From positions 186,001 through 250,000 of the forward strand of contig JADLZK010009295.1 of NCBI GenBank assembly GCA_015847255.1: a DNA stretch of 64,000 bases, given 5' to 3'. Shown here one piece after another: positions 44,735-54,480 of the stretch (positions are counted from its first letter, which is position 1; every line of letters starts with the position of its first letter). This DNA comes from Hyparrhenia diplandra. Lineage: Eukaryota; Streptophyta; Magnoliopsida; Poales; Poaceae. Below the pieces are notes generated by a model. The model was given only the letters and a program-made list of their open reading frames with translations. It was not told where the DNA came from and made no database searches. The translations under genes were made by a program, and so were the position numbers.

Positions 44735-46465
44735 CTTTCCAATACTAACTTCAACCCCATCAAGCATCTCAGTGATCTTCACTATGTCAGGCCTTTTCTG
44801 ACTATCTTTATCAAAACAGTTCAATGCTATCTGAGTGCATGTCTCAACTTGGCGGCAGTATGCTTCAAGCAAGGAATCACTTCTACTGCATGCTTCCTGC
44901 AACTTTTTCCTCCAGTTTTCACGGACCTGACAAATGGAATTGTCAAGCTAGCAGATACTATTTCAATGTAAATATGACATAGAATTAGATAAAAAAATGG
45001 TCCTGATATTAAGATGTAACATTTCTCACTTGATCAATAAACTCATCTGAAGACGTGTTGTCTGAACATTCAGGGTAACCCATGGACCTTGACACTATCC
45101 TTTTTATTACAACACCCAAGCTGAATATGTCAAACTTTTTTGAGATTTCACATCTGTCAATGTATTCTGGTGGCTGATAACCACTGCACACATGCAATGA
45201 ATTTGTAATGAACATAGTTTGTTGGGTAGCAAAAGGGATTAGATAATTTCAGAAGAGGCATTTGACTTACGGAGTTCCATATGGACCAAGTGTAGTCCAG
45301 ATTGTGTCTTGACCAAAGATCCCTGGACAAACCAAAATCTGCAATCTTTGGAACCATATCCTTATTTAGCAATATGTTGTCGGGTTTTAGGTCAAAATGA
45401 TAAATAGGTTCTTCTAGATCCTTGTGCATATACTTTAGACCCTCACAAATCCCCTTGATTATTTTGAACCGCATGTGCCAATCAAGCTTAATTTCACAAG
45501 ACTCATCTATAGTAGTGAACAAAAAATATATTAATCAAATGCAATATGCAAGACAATATTCTTTGAGGCATATTGAAAATGTTGCATGCAACTGTACCAG
45601 AAAGATGTTTTTCAAGACTCCCATTGTGCAAGTATTCAAAGCAGAGGGCTGTATGCATCTTTTTCGACAAAAAAACCTTACTTCCATCCGGCAGGTTATA
45701 AGGTTTTTCTCTGTTTCATAACAGTAGCCAAGAAACTTTACAATGTTTTGATGATTAAGCTTCCTTAGGGTATCGAACTCATTTCGAAACTGTTTGTTGT
45801 CTAGGTCGGCCAGACTAGGCTTCAACTTCTTCACAGCAACATCATGTCCATCTTTAGTGACTCCCTGCCAAATATATGTTGTTAGTATTTGGTATAACAA
45901 CTTGACCCCTTATATTTGGTAAAGCAGGAAATGTAGGGGTTCGGTTTGTTTTGTTTGTTGTTACCACATCCTGAATATGGTTGCTGTCCACATTGATATA
46001 GTAACAGTAATCTATAAATCTATAAATAAATATCTTTAAACGTGGTGACTCCCCGAGTCCTGTTCAAGCCCCCGGTTCCTTCTCACATACTGCTTTTCGT
46101 CCACAGTAACGGATTCCATGAACAGTCCCACCCTTTTATAAACAGTATCCGCCGTTACGAACGATGCCCACCGTTACCTATCGTTGTACCAACCAACCCG
46201 TTATTTAACTGTTCCAACCGTGCCCGCCGTTACTGTACACCGTTTTTTCACCCTTTGCGCGGGTTCCAATCTAGTACCATATCATTTCAAAACACTACAC
46301 AGGTTTTGTTGGCCAGACATATTACTGCTGTTAACAAAAAATTTGTGCATGCCCAAATCTTACCTTGTAAACAACTCCAAATGCTCCTTCACCAAGTTTG
46401 CGCTCCTCCGAGAAGTCATCAGTAATTTCTCTTATGAATTGAAATGATACATCATCTGGCTCCAT
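44735..46465 (-). pseudogene. Protein kinase part of receptor locus copy B (two 1-base frame breaks)
   Basis: Exons: 46364-46465, 45598-45864, 45271-45506, 45031-45183 and 44735-44926. Exon 1 gives MEPDDVSFQFIREITDDFSE and the glycine loop GEGAFGVVYK. Exon 2 has GVTKDGHDVAVKKL and, after a frame change, CFEYLHNGSLEKHL. Exon 3 has YHFDLKPDNILL, where the RD arginine is replaced by Phe (non-RD type), and KIADFGLS. Exon 4 has GYQPPEYIDRCEIS and FDIFSLGVVI. Exon 5 ends QKRPDIVKITEMLDG. Catalytic Lys, Asp, Asn and DFG are all present. Breaks are one base missing near 45697 and one extra near 45325. No signal peptide or transmembrane part precedes it. The last donor AAG|GTAATT is in phase with NB-ARC exon N1. 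Confidence 0.8.
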
Positions 46466-46805
46466 AGTTATGTCCTGCAATTTCTGCTAGTACAGGTAAG
46501 TCAAGACCCCTTGGTGAGAAGATTATATTGAAACGACTGCTACGTTTTGTATACATAGAAAAGAGGGTAAATTAAAGATGATTTGTGCTAGTACAAAGAC
46601 CACCTTACTTCTGAATCACAGATTGAAGGACGAAATATGAAGGATGCAAAGGCAGTGGGCAGAAGCACTGCAGATTCACGAGGTTGCAGTGAACTGCTGC
46701 TGCGCCCGATCAAGGGGATCCTTGATGGGACTGTAGACAGATCGAGCGCAATAGCAGAGGCTGTAGAAGAGATGTGAATTGGCTAGTAACGGATCGGACA
46801 AGAGA
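46466..46805. other. 5' flank of receptor locus copy B
   Basis: Near-identical to 24378-24720. Contains no gene; probable promoter and 5' UTR region of the kinase-first gene. Confidence 0.5.
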
Positions 46806-47455
46806 GTCAATGCGAGCAGAGGAGAGAGCTTGGCACGGCGCAGTGGTGATGCGTTGCGGGGAAAGCCGGGGGACGGCGGCAAACGACCGAACCAGGGGAA
46901 GACGATTGAGGGAAACCTTCGGCACCAGAAGGAAGCAGAGTCGCGCGGACAGCCGAGCCGCAAGCCAGGCCGGCGCGGATGGCCCCAGCGGGGCGCAGGC
47001 ACACCGCGCACCCCGCGCGAGCGTGCGCGGCCACGAGCCGCGACGATGCCTGGGAACTCGAGCGCGCAGGCTTCGTAATCCGGTGGCGACACGGGAAGTG
47101 CACGAGCTATGGGCGGGGGTGGAGCGACCGGGAGCTGGCCGATGGCGGCCTGCAGAAGCGATGGACGCGGGCGATGGCAGATAGGCCGGGCTCCACGAGC
47201 AGCACCGGCGACGGCCACCAAGACCTCACCGACGGCAACAATGAGCAGAAAGCTAGAAACTCGATCAGCGTGAGGAAACAGGAGAAGAAAATAGAATGGA
47301 TCGATAGATCAGACGAGCCTCTATAATCGATGAAAGGAAGAAACGAAAGGGAAATCGATTTCGTGGAGATCGAATCGGGAGGATAGAGAGAAGCTACAGT
47401 AAACAAACGAGCCGGCATCCCCCAAGGGTCCCTCGCTGAGTCGCTGGTGAAGGCT
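46806..47455. other. 650-bp GC-rich insertion specific to copy B
   Basis: Copy A reads straight from agagaggcaagaa to atggggcgagttagg (about 24720-24735). Here the same two flanks are separated by GC-rich sequence. Frames on both strands are compositional, and no terminal inverted repeat or duplication was recognised. It may be captured gene sequence or the ancestral state lost in copy A. Confidence 0.6.
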
Positions 47456-47846
47456 AATGGGGCGAGTTAGGCTAGGGAGCTAATGGCTCTGGAAAGAAGA
47501 ACGGTAATGCTGTGGTTAGGCGGGGTTTTCATTTGTACGGGACGGACGCGGTTGGTGGGCCTTTTGAACAGGCAGCCCAAATCCTCAAACGCAACCGCAT
47601 CCTTTTCCCCCACTCGCTTCGTTTCCGGTCATCATTCTCGCTCAGACGAATCAGCCACCGCGTCGAGTGAGCGCCCCCACTGCTCGCCTCGACTGTCTCC
47701 ACTGCGGTGCACGCCATGTGGCCACAACACGCGGCTTTGAAAACATTGTAGACCACCATGGATCAAAGGTGATGCACCTGATACGCCGCTTGACAATATG
47801 TTGTTCTCGACAGGCTCAAGCAGTTCAGGGCAATGAACCAGTTCTA

Positions 47847-49867
47847 AAAAATTTTTTTAAAAAGAGCTCTTCCATCCGGAGAAAAACGCCATCTCCCCCT
47901 CGCCGCCGCCGGCACCGCCGCCACCACTCCTCACGGCGGCGGCGGCCAATGGGGAAGTGCCAAACAAGGCACCTCACCCGCTTCCCCGCTCCTTGTTCGC
48001 CCCGCACGCTCCCCCTCCCTCCAACACACCATTTCCGCTCGGCGATCGCCGGCCGGCGAGGCGCCCCGATTCGCCCCTCGGGTGGATCCGGCCCCACGGT
48101 CGGATCCGCCGCACCGCGGCCGAGGCGGCAGTGGCGGGCCTCGCGGGTTTGGGCGGCGGCGTTCGACGCCCTGGGCGGCGGCGTGCTACCCTCTCCTCCT
48201 CCGCCCCACTCCTCCGCGTGCGATGGGGATCTAGCCGCCGCCCTCCCCACCGGCTACGTTTGGTGGGTGGAAGGAAGCTCGGGCGGCGCCCCTTCGGGTT
48301 TAGGCGGCGGCGCGGCGACCGGCCCTGGGGCGGCCGGCCGGTGCCACCTCCTCCCCCCGCCCACTCCTACGCGTGCGGCGCGGGTCGCACCGGCGCCGTC
48401 GGCATCGTCCTCCCCACTGGCAACTCTGGTTTGGGCCTTGTTTAGTTACACCTTCAACTTCCAAGTTTTTACAATCTCTCTCCATCACATTAAATACACC
48501 AAAGACATGTTCATAGTATGAAATGTAGGTAAAAAACTAACTAGTTGCACATTTTAGATGTAGATTACGAGACGAATCTTTTGAGCCTAATTACACCATG
48601 ATAGGATAATATTTACCACAAACAAACCAAAGTACTACAGGAGTTCAAATTCTAACTTTCTAACTTCCTAGTGGTAACTAAACAAGGCCTTGGTGGGTGG
48701 AAGGACGGGTCTGCTTGTCACACCATGCTGGATCTTTGTTGTGGAGCCCCGGCGTGTGGTGACGATGCGGGCAACGGTGGCCGTCCTCCCTTCCAGCGTG
48801 TTGGGTCGATGGATGGCCATGGCGGGCCGGACCCTTGGGCTTGGCTGGCAGGGACGGACGGCGGCAACTCCTATGTGTGGGCGGCCCTCGTCTCGACCTG
48901 CCTGTGCGATGGTTGACTACCAGGAGAACAGTGGTGGTTGCGACGATGGCGCCGGGGTGAAACCCTATTCTCCTAGGCGGTGCGCCTTGGGCCGACGACA
49001 GTGGCGCCCTGCGCTATTCCCTTCCTAAAGGCGTCGTCTTCTTAGGTCGCCGGTAGCGGCTGCCGAGGCTCTAGGAACGAAAAGTTCGAGTGGGTTTCAC
49101 GCGTTGGGCCCGTGGGCGTCATTGCCTTCCTGAAGGTTGCGTCGAACCCACTCGAGCTCCGCCGCCTTGCCCCCGCCCCAACTTCATCGTCGCCCCGTCG
49201 TCCCTGCCTTCCGCTCCGGCGTCGCCTTGGACCGCGCTGCAGGGTTGATGCCACCGTCGCTGTCGCCGTCGTTTGGACGAGGGCCACCGATGTTGAGTTC
49301 GGCGATCGAGTTCTCCACCGCATATTTCGTAGCGCCCCCTTGTTCGTAGTTGTTGCGACTTGCCTAACGAGTCATCCCGCCCGTCGCGGCGGCAAAGTTG
49401 ACACCATCGCGGGTCGCCGTTGTCGCTGGTCTTGGCCACCGACGTTGCGCCAGCTTTGAGTCATCTCGGGGGTTGACGCCATTGTTCGTCGTCATCATTG
49501 CTTGGTCGTCGGCCACCGACAGCGCGCTTGGATCCACTTCGGGCGTCGGTGGTGCCGAGTGTGGACGCCCTAGATGCACCAATGCTTGGGTGCCGGTGAC
49601 CCGAACTTCCACTACTCTATTCTTTTGGCGTCTCCTGAGTATCGGCCTAGACAGGCTGCATGTTCACTCTAGCGGTGGTGTTGTGTGGTTTTGGTGGGGT
49701 GCTACTTCTTGCTTTCGCGCAGTTGTTGCCATCTTTGTTTGTTTGTGACCACTCTCTCGTGGTTGCGTTGTGTTTTGTTGTGTGGTGATGTATTATGTTG
49801 TTCAGTAGGTCTTGGTCTTTTTCTTAATAAAAATGGCACGTGAAGTCGTGTTTGAGGAAAAAAAAAA
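47847..49867 (+). mobile_element. Non-LTR-type retroinsertion with poly-A tail
   Basis: It sits inside CDPK exon 1, flanked by cagttcta at 47839-47846 and 49868-49875, and ends in about 10 A after tcttaataaaaatggcacg...tttgagg. Poly-A plus an 8-bp duplication points to LINE-mediated insertion, and the 3' end resembles plant LINE tails. The body is GC-rich with no reverse-transcriptase motif that I can see, so it is a 5'-truncated element or a mobilised transcript. Confidence 0.75.
48434..48689. mobile_element. Tourist-like MITE nested in the retroinsertion
   Basis: The terminal inverted repeats GGCCTTGTTTAGTTAC and the complement of GTAACTAAACAAGGCC are flanked by TTG at 48431-48433 and 48690-48692. 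256 bp, no coding capacity. I know this terminus from memory as a very common grass MITE. The 3-bp duplication fits PIF/Harbinger relatives, although TTG is not the usual TWA. Confidence 0.85.
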
Positions 49868-49982
49868 CAGTTCTAGAAAGCAGCATTGAGGGTACATATC
49901 TGCACATATAGAACTTCTGAACAGTAATGCTTGCAACGCAAATTTTCATGATGCCCTTGATGGCCTAATGTAGATCATAGTT

Positions 49983-50004
49983 TCTTCTCAAAAAAAAAAA
50001 AAAA
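49983..50004 (+). mobile_element. Poly-A-only micro-retroinsertion with 16-bp target duplication
   Basis: tcttctc followed by about 15 A separates two copies of aatgtagatcatagtt (49967-49982 and 50005-50020). The other CDPK copies have one copy and no A run. This is the footprint expected of an extremely 5'-truncated LINE-mediated insertion. Confidence 0.85.
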
Positions 50005-50877
50005 AATGTAGATCATAGTTGGGTGCCTATCCGAAGAGGAGATCACAGGGCTTAAGGAGATGTTCAAGAACATTGACAAGGATAACAGTGGGACCATTAC
50101 GCTTGACGAGCTCAAACACGGGTTGGCAAAGCATGGACCCAAGCTGTCCGACAGTGAAATGGAGAAACTAATGGAAGCAGTGAGTTTTCAGATTACAGTT
50201 GTTTAAAAGAATGTGATTCTATTCAGAGTGAAGAGGTAGTCTGAAAACATCCCTTCTGAAATGTTTTATACAATTCCAGGCTGATGCTGATGGCAACGGG
50301 TTAATTGACTATGATGAGTTCGTCACTGCAACAGTGCACATGAACAAATTGGATAGAGAAGAGCACCTTTACACAGCATTCCAGTATTTCGACAAGGACA
50401 ACAGTGGGTAAGTTGAACCTTAAAATGGTACAGCTGATACCTGAATTCTGAATGACATATATCATATATAAGAACACTTATATAATTCATTTATCTCACA
50501 CAGGTACATTACTAAAGAAGAGCTTGAGCACGCCTTGAAGGAGCAAAGGGTTGTATGACGCGGAGAAAATCAAGGAGGTCATCTCAGATGCCGACTCTGA
50601 CAATGTAAGGAACAAACATTACGCAAATTTTAGTTGACACAATAAACTTTAGAAACCACAGAAATAGAATACACTACATCAAATGACTAACTTGTCACAA
50701 GTAATTGTTCATCGTACAGAGTGTATGCATTTTTAGTTTCTTATTGAGTCAGAAGACTAGTTAGTTTTGCACATGTAGGATGGAAGGATAGATTATTCAG
50801 AGTTTGTGGCGATGATGAGGAAAGGGACAGCAGGTGCCAAGCCAATGAACAAGAAGAGGCGAGATGTAGTCCTATAG

Positions 50878-51564
50878 TGAAGCAGCGAGTGTGTAATGTG
50901 TATAGCAGCTCAAAACAAGCAAATTTGTACATCTATCCACAAAAGCAATGGAGATACTTTTGTGAATGAGTTCATGGATGGTTGTGTACATTGTGCAATT
51001 GAATACTATGCATACTTAAAAACTGAGAAAGACATGGACGAGTGCATGATGCGTGCTAATCAGTCTGGAAGTCCTGAACAAAACGGAAGCTTGATGCACT
51101 AGTGCTAGAGACAGAACAATAGGATGGTGATTCAACAAGTACATATTTTAGAAGACTAGCTGGCATCTATTATTCTCATTGTCCTTGCACAAAAACAGAC
51201 GACACATATGAATGAATAGCATGCAACAAGATCTACTGATAAGGTAACCATATGACAGAACACACAATGATGTCAATTTATCAATAAAGTTGAGAAAATT
51301 AGAATGGTCCAGACAGATAAAAAATCATCACAAGATAGAAATGGAATGTTTCTCTACATAAAAAAGTAGCTATTGCATTGAGCACTACCACAGTTTGTAC
51401 AAGGAACATCTTGATACTTGAGACAACCACGGAAAAAGAATGGTCTATATGGTCACAGGGAAGAGGTTCTGAGTTCAGTTATTTCACAAGAACATATTTT
51501 TTTGCATGTGGCAAACTGAATAAAAACACGGAACAAAGGGAAGGTCATTCTTACCTAGGAGAGT
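50878..51564. other. Intergenic flank of module 4
   Basis: No gene; collinear with 14085-14746. Confidence 0.5.
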
Positions 51565-52373
51565 TCAGTTACTAGTTTCAAGAGAACCCTTGGCTTGCAA
51601 AGCTTCAAGTTCCCTTCGGCGGCATTCTCTCTATATAGTTGAACACAAGTTAAATGACTGAAATTATAACATGCATATATCAAATCAAGAAATAAGTCCA
51701 CAGATGAACAAAGGTGCCCGCAAAATGGTACTGTTCTGAATTCTGATTCAAATATCACAAGAACTCCTGAAGTATGATCCTTGAAATCTACAGAGCTATA
51801 GTTTCCAATAACATGCAAACTATGGATAGCATCATTTTCATCCCAAGCTAGGCATTTCAGCAAGCAGTTGGTGACACACATTTGCAACTGGAAACATAAC
51901 ACAAGACCACAAATCCAGTTAAATCCACACAAAAATTCTTGGTCTGAAATTAACAAACGGAAGGTAATGTTAATCCTAATCCAGGGACATGACTACAAAG
52001 GCACAGCCCCTGGCCACACAGACATTCCTTCAAACAGCTGACGCACACGCCCCCGACAAGTCGACAACATCGATCAGCAAGTGCATCCAACTAAAGCCGT
52101 GGCAGCAAGGATTGCTCGGCGGCGCGAGAGAATCAGTATTGCGACTAGTAAAGTAAACGAGGATTAATTAAAGGATAACGCGTGAAGCAGTGAGTTCTGC
52201 GATGGGGATGGTGAGAACGGAGGAGAAAAAGGGTGGGAGCTCATCTGGTACCCTTCGTTCCCAGTAGGGGTGGAAGCCGACGAAGTCGTAGACGGACTGA
52301 TGGTGCTGAAGAGCGCGAGGTTGACGCCCATGAACACCAGCAGCCCCGTCATCGGGCGCGCTCGGTGCCGCAT
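51565..52373 (-). pseudogene. Copy 4 of the small membrane-protein gene, frameshifted
   Basis: Exon 1 is 52252-52373 (MRHRARPMTGLLVFMGVN at the start) and exon 2 is 51565-51630. Exon 1 lacks the same base as copy 3 (gacggactg), shifting the frame after STISP. Between the exons the minus strand has an open frame of about 90 codons, also seen partly in the other copies; its conservation is explained by recent duplication and I do not call it an exon. Confidence 0.7.
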
Positions 52374-52854
52374 CTCGCTCTCTGTTCCTCCTCGCCCTTC
52401 GTCGGGCTCGAGGACCGGGCCCGCACACGAGGCGGCGGCGGCGGCGGCGGAGCGCGGACGGTCCTGACCGCTATTTTTCCCCACGCGCTCAGGCCACCAG
52501 ACAGAGGTTGAAGACGAGATCGTTTTTTGGGCTTCGCAGAACTGCAAAAACGTGGGCCAGGCCAGCGTTAGGCTGCTGGCCCATCTCGGACTCGCTTAAC
52601 AGGCCAAGTGCTCATTCGCACGGATGCCCACCCACTCCGCCTGTGCAGCCCTACTCGGCACTTCTGTTCTTTTATTAATTTGGCTCAAAGGACAATTCTG
52701 TTCTTTTAATTGGCCAGGATGCTAGATTGCTATTTTTATTTTTTTTCGGAATTTCTATTCATCTATCGGCTGTTATTCTGTCTTTTAATCAATCAGTTTT
52801 TATTTTTTGTGGCTGTGATCTTGTTGAGATTGGATTCGTGCTAATTTTTAGTGC
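52374..52854. other. 5' flank of copy 4 and the 28590-type repeat segment
   Basis: GC-rich to about 52500, then ggccaggatgctagattgct and ctaatttttagtgc at 52710-52855, a close match to 28605-28755. No gene. Confidence 0.5.
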
Positions 52855-53045
52855 TTTTTGATTTCTGGAGCAATTGGAAGGGCTAATAAATCACTCAGGA
52901 TTTTTAATACCATAATTAACTCGGTGACGATACAGCCATATCTATATTCCATCATCACAAGAGTTTTACAACAGGCAACACACGCACACACGTGATTTCC
53001 AAAAAAAAAAAAAAGTTTTACAACACACAAGCAAAATTTAAACAA
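52855..53045. repeat. Right copy of the duplicated block (partner 318-460)
   Basis: gatttctggagcaattggaagg through gcaaaatttaaacaaaaaca, with a small extra segment (gcaacacacgcacacacgtgatttcc plus A run) not present on the left. Confidence 0.75.
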
Positions 53046-53172
53046 AAACAATTAACCCGGTGACTGTTGTGAGTTGTGAATGTGGACATTGCATGCAGCA
53101 TACTGTATATGAGACGACGATTATTAATTAGCCGTACTGTGGCTTATTTCTCCTCAGTACACTACAGAAGGC

Positions 53173-53823
53173 TTATGGATACGTCATTTCGGATTGGGGG
53201 GGCGTGTAACCGCTGACGAGACCCTCGGCGACGAGTATGGAGGGGTACATGACCGCCATGGTGGGCAGCAGCTTCAGCTTGTCGGCGTCAGGGATGGCCT
53301 TCATCTCCTCCTGGCAGCCCTTGACGAAGTTGATGTCCACCTCGTCCATCCACGAAACGAGGTCGTACACGTACTCCACCTTGCCGTCGTCGCCCACGGC
53401 GACCAGGGCCCTGATCCTGGCCAGCTTCGCCGGCTCCTTCTTCTTGTCGGCGAACTCCGCGGCCTGTTTCGCGCACTTGCCGGCCACCAGCTTGTACTTG
53501 GTGCCGTCCAGCCGACGCAGCTCGGCGAGCAAGGACCGGAAGTTGGCCACCATCAGCTCCGTGGCCGCGCCAGTGACCCTGATGCTGCTGCCGTTGAAGG
53601 TCCCGGCTTGCGGGAGGAGGGACTCGTAGCAGTGGCTCGCGATCACCTTTGCCATCACGCCAGGGCTGCAGCGGCCTCGGAGGAATTCCACCGAAGCCGG
53701 ACTAGGTGCAGGAGCTTCTGCTCCTGCTGCTGCTGTCGTCAAGATGGTGGTGGCTGCGACGACGATGATGAATGCGACGAGGCAAAGTGCATTAGCCGAC
53801 CGCATCATCTTTGCAAATTCCAT
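53173..53823 (-). CDS. Secreted four-cysteine protein of unknown function (intact copy)
   Basis: Single open exon, 216 residues. A hydrophobic signal peptide (about residues 13-35, ALCLVAFIIVV...) is followed by a Pro/Ala-rich linker (AEAPAPSPAS) and a mostly helical domain with four cysteines after the signal (GRC, SHC, GKC, KGC). The last two are about 40 residues apart. The layout (signal peptide, helical, two Cys pairs) recalls invertase/pectin methylesterase inhibitors, but the first Cys spacing is longer than usual and no diagnostic motif is seen; I treat it as unassigned. The ATG at 53823 is the first of the frame. Broken paralogues lie at 3420-3960 and 4221-4720 plus 10344-10445. Strong GC bias at third codon positions is typical of grass genes. 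Probably apoplastic. Confidence 0.75.
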   Translation of the reverse strand: MEFAKMMRSANALCLVAFIIVVAATTILTTAAAGAEAPAPSPASVEFLRGRCSPGVMAKVIASHCYESLLPQAGTFNGSSIRVTGAATELMVANFRSLLAELRRLDGTKYKLVAGKCAKQAAEFADKKKEPAKLARIRALVAVGDDGKVEYVYDLVSWMDEVDINFVKGCQEEMKAIPDADKLKLLPTMAVMYPSILVAEGLVSGYTPPQSEMTYP

Positions 53824-54480
53824 CTCCAAGTGTGTGTGATTGTGTATCGATCTCTCTAGTCTCTACCATTCTTTTTCAAAGGGCAACGTAGTGCAAGAAT
53901 TACGCTGGTCCACTCAAGATTATTATACTGTGTGTGTTTTTTCTTCTTCTTCATCAATAACCAAACATGGTTAGTTGTTTGGGGTCGCTAGAGTTCTCCC
54001 TAATTCTCATGCACACCTCAGTTCATCGACATCGTCGTCCATGTAATCTAAAAATACAATTACTAGTACTAGCTAGCTTAGTAATGGCTTGTCTTCTCCT
54101 GCATTGCACAATATAAAAATTTTCACATTTCAGATAGAAATGCTGTCACTTCATAAGAAGGGCCGGGTATCTGAATTCTGGATGAGCTTCTCATTCACAC
54201 AACACCTTGAACAAAGCAGGTTCGGTAGCTATATCACGAGCATTGTAAGGTGTTTTACTACCAAGTATCATGTTAGCTTGGGAAATAATGCATCTCTATA
54301 AGTACGTTGCTGCAACATAAGACGTGTTCATGGCTGACATGATCTCGAATAATTTTTTTTGTTTACCTGGGGCAGTGCAAAGACCCAACCTATGAATGAG
54401 GTAAAACGCAATACTCCTACTCTCCTGCTATCTTATCACATCACACAAGGTCGGCAATCCCAGATATGTATATCCTCTAT
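53824..54480. other. Intergenic, no gene seen
   Basis: The right part probably holds the 3' UTR of the splicing-factor gene. The left part is the 5' flank of the secreted-protein gene (TATA-like tataataat on the minus strand near 53925). No RNA gene or repeat recognised. Confidence 0.45.

Larger units (their letters stand above)
47718..50877 (+). pseudogene. Broken copy 4 of the CDPK 3' region, split by a 2-kb retroinsertion
   Basis: Exon 1 lies at about 47718-47846 and 49868-49889, split by an insertion, with frame-changing losses near 47768-47780. Exon 2 ends at 50179, preceded by a poly-A mini-insertion. Exon 3 is 50281-50408. Exon 4 from about 50505 has one extra A (gagcaaagggttg for gagcaagggttg), producing an early TGA. 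Exon 5 ends 50877. EF-hand 1 here keeps the normal GTITLDE, so the insertion in copy 1 is derived. Not functional. Confidence 0.88.

Noticed and set aside
49112..49748. Frames inside the 2-kb retroinsertion as a functional gene
   Set aside because: No recognisable domain, frames open on both strands, element is inserted in a dead exon.
51640..51956. Possible middle exon of the small membrane-protein gene (minus)
   Set aside because: Frames differ between the four copies and no consistent splice pair joins it in frame; similarity follows from recent duplication.
53173..53823. Firm call as pectin methylesterase or invertase inhibitor
   Set aside because: Only signal peptide, helical character and four Cys fit; first Cys spacing differs and no family motif is seen.
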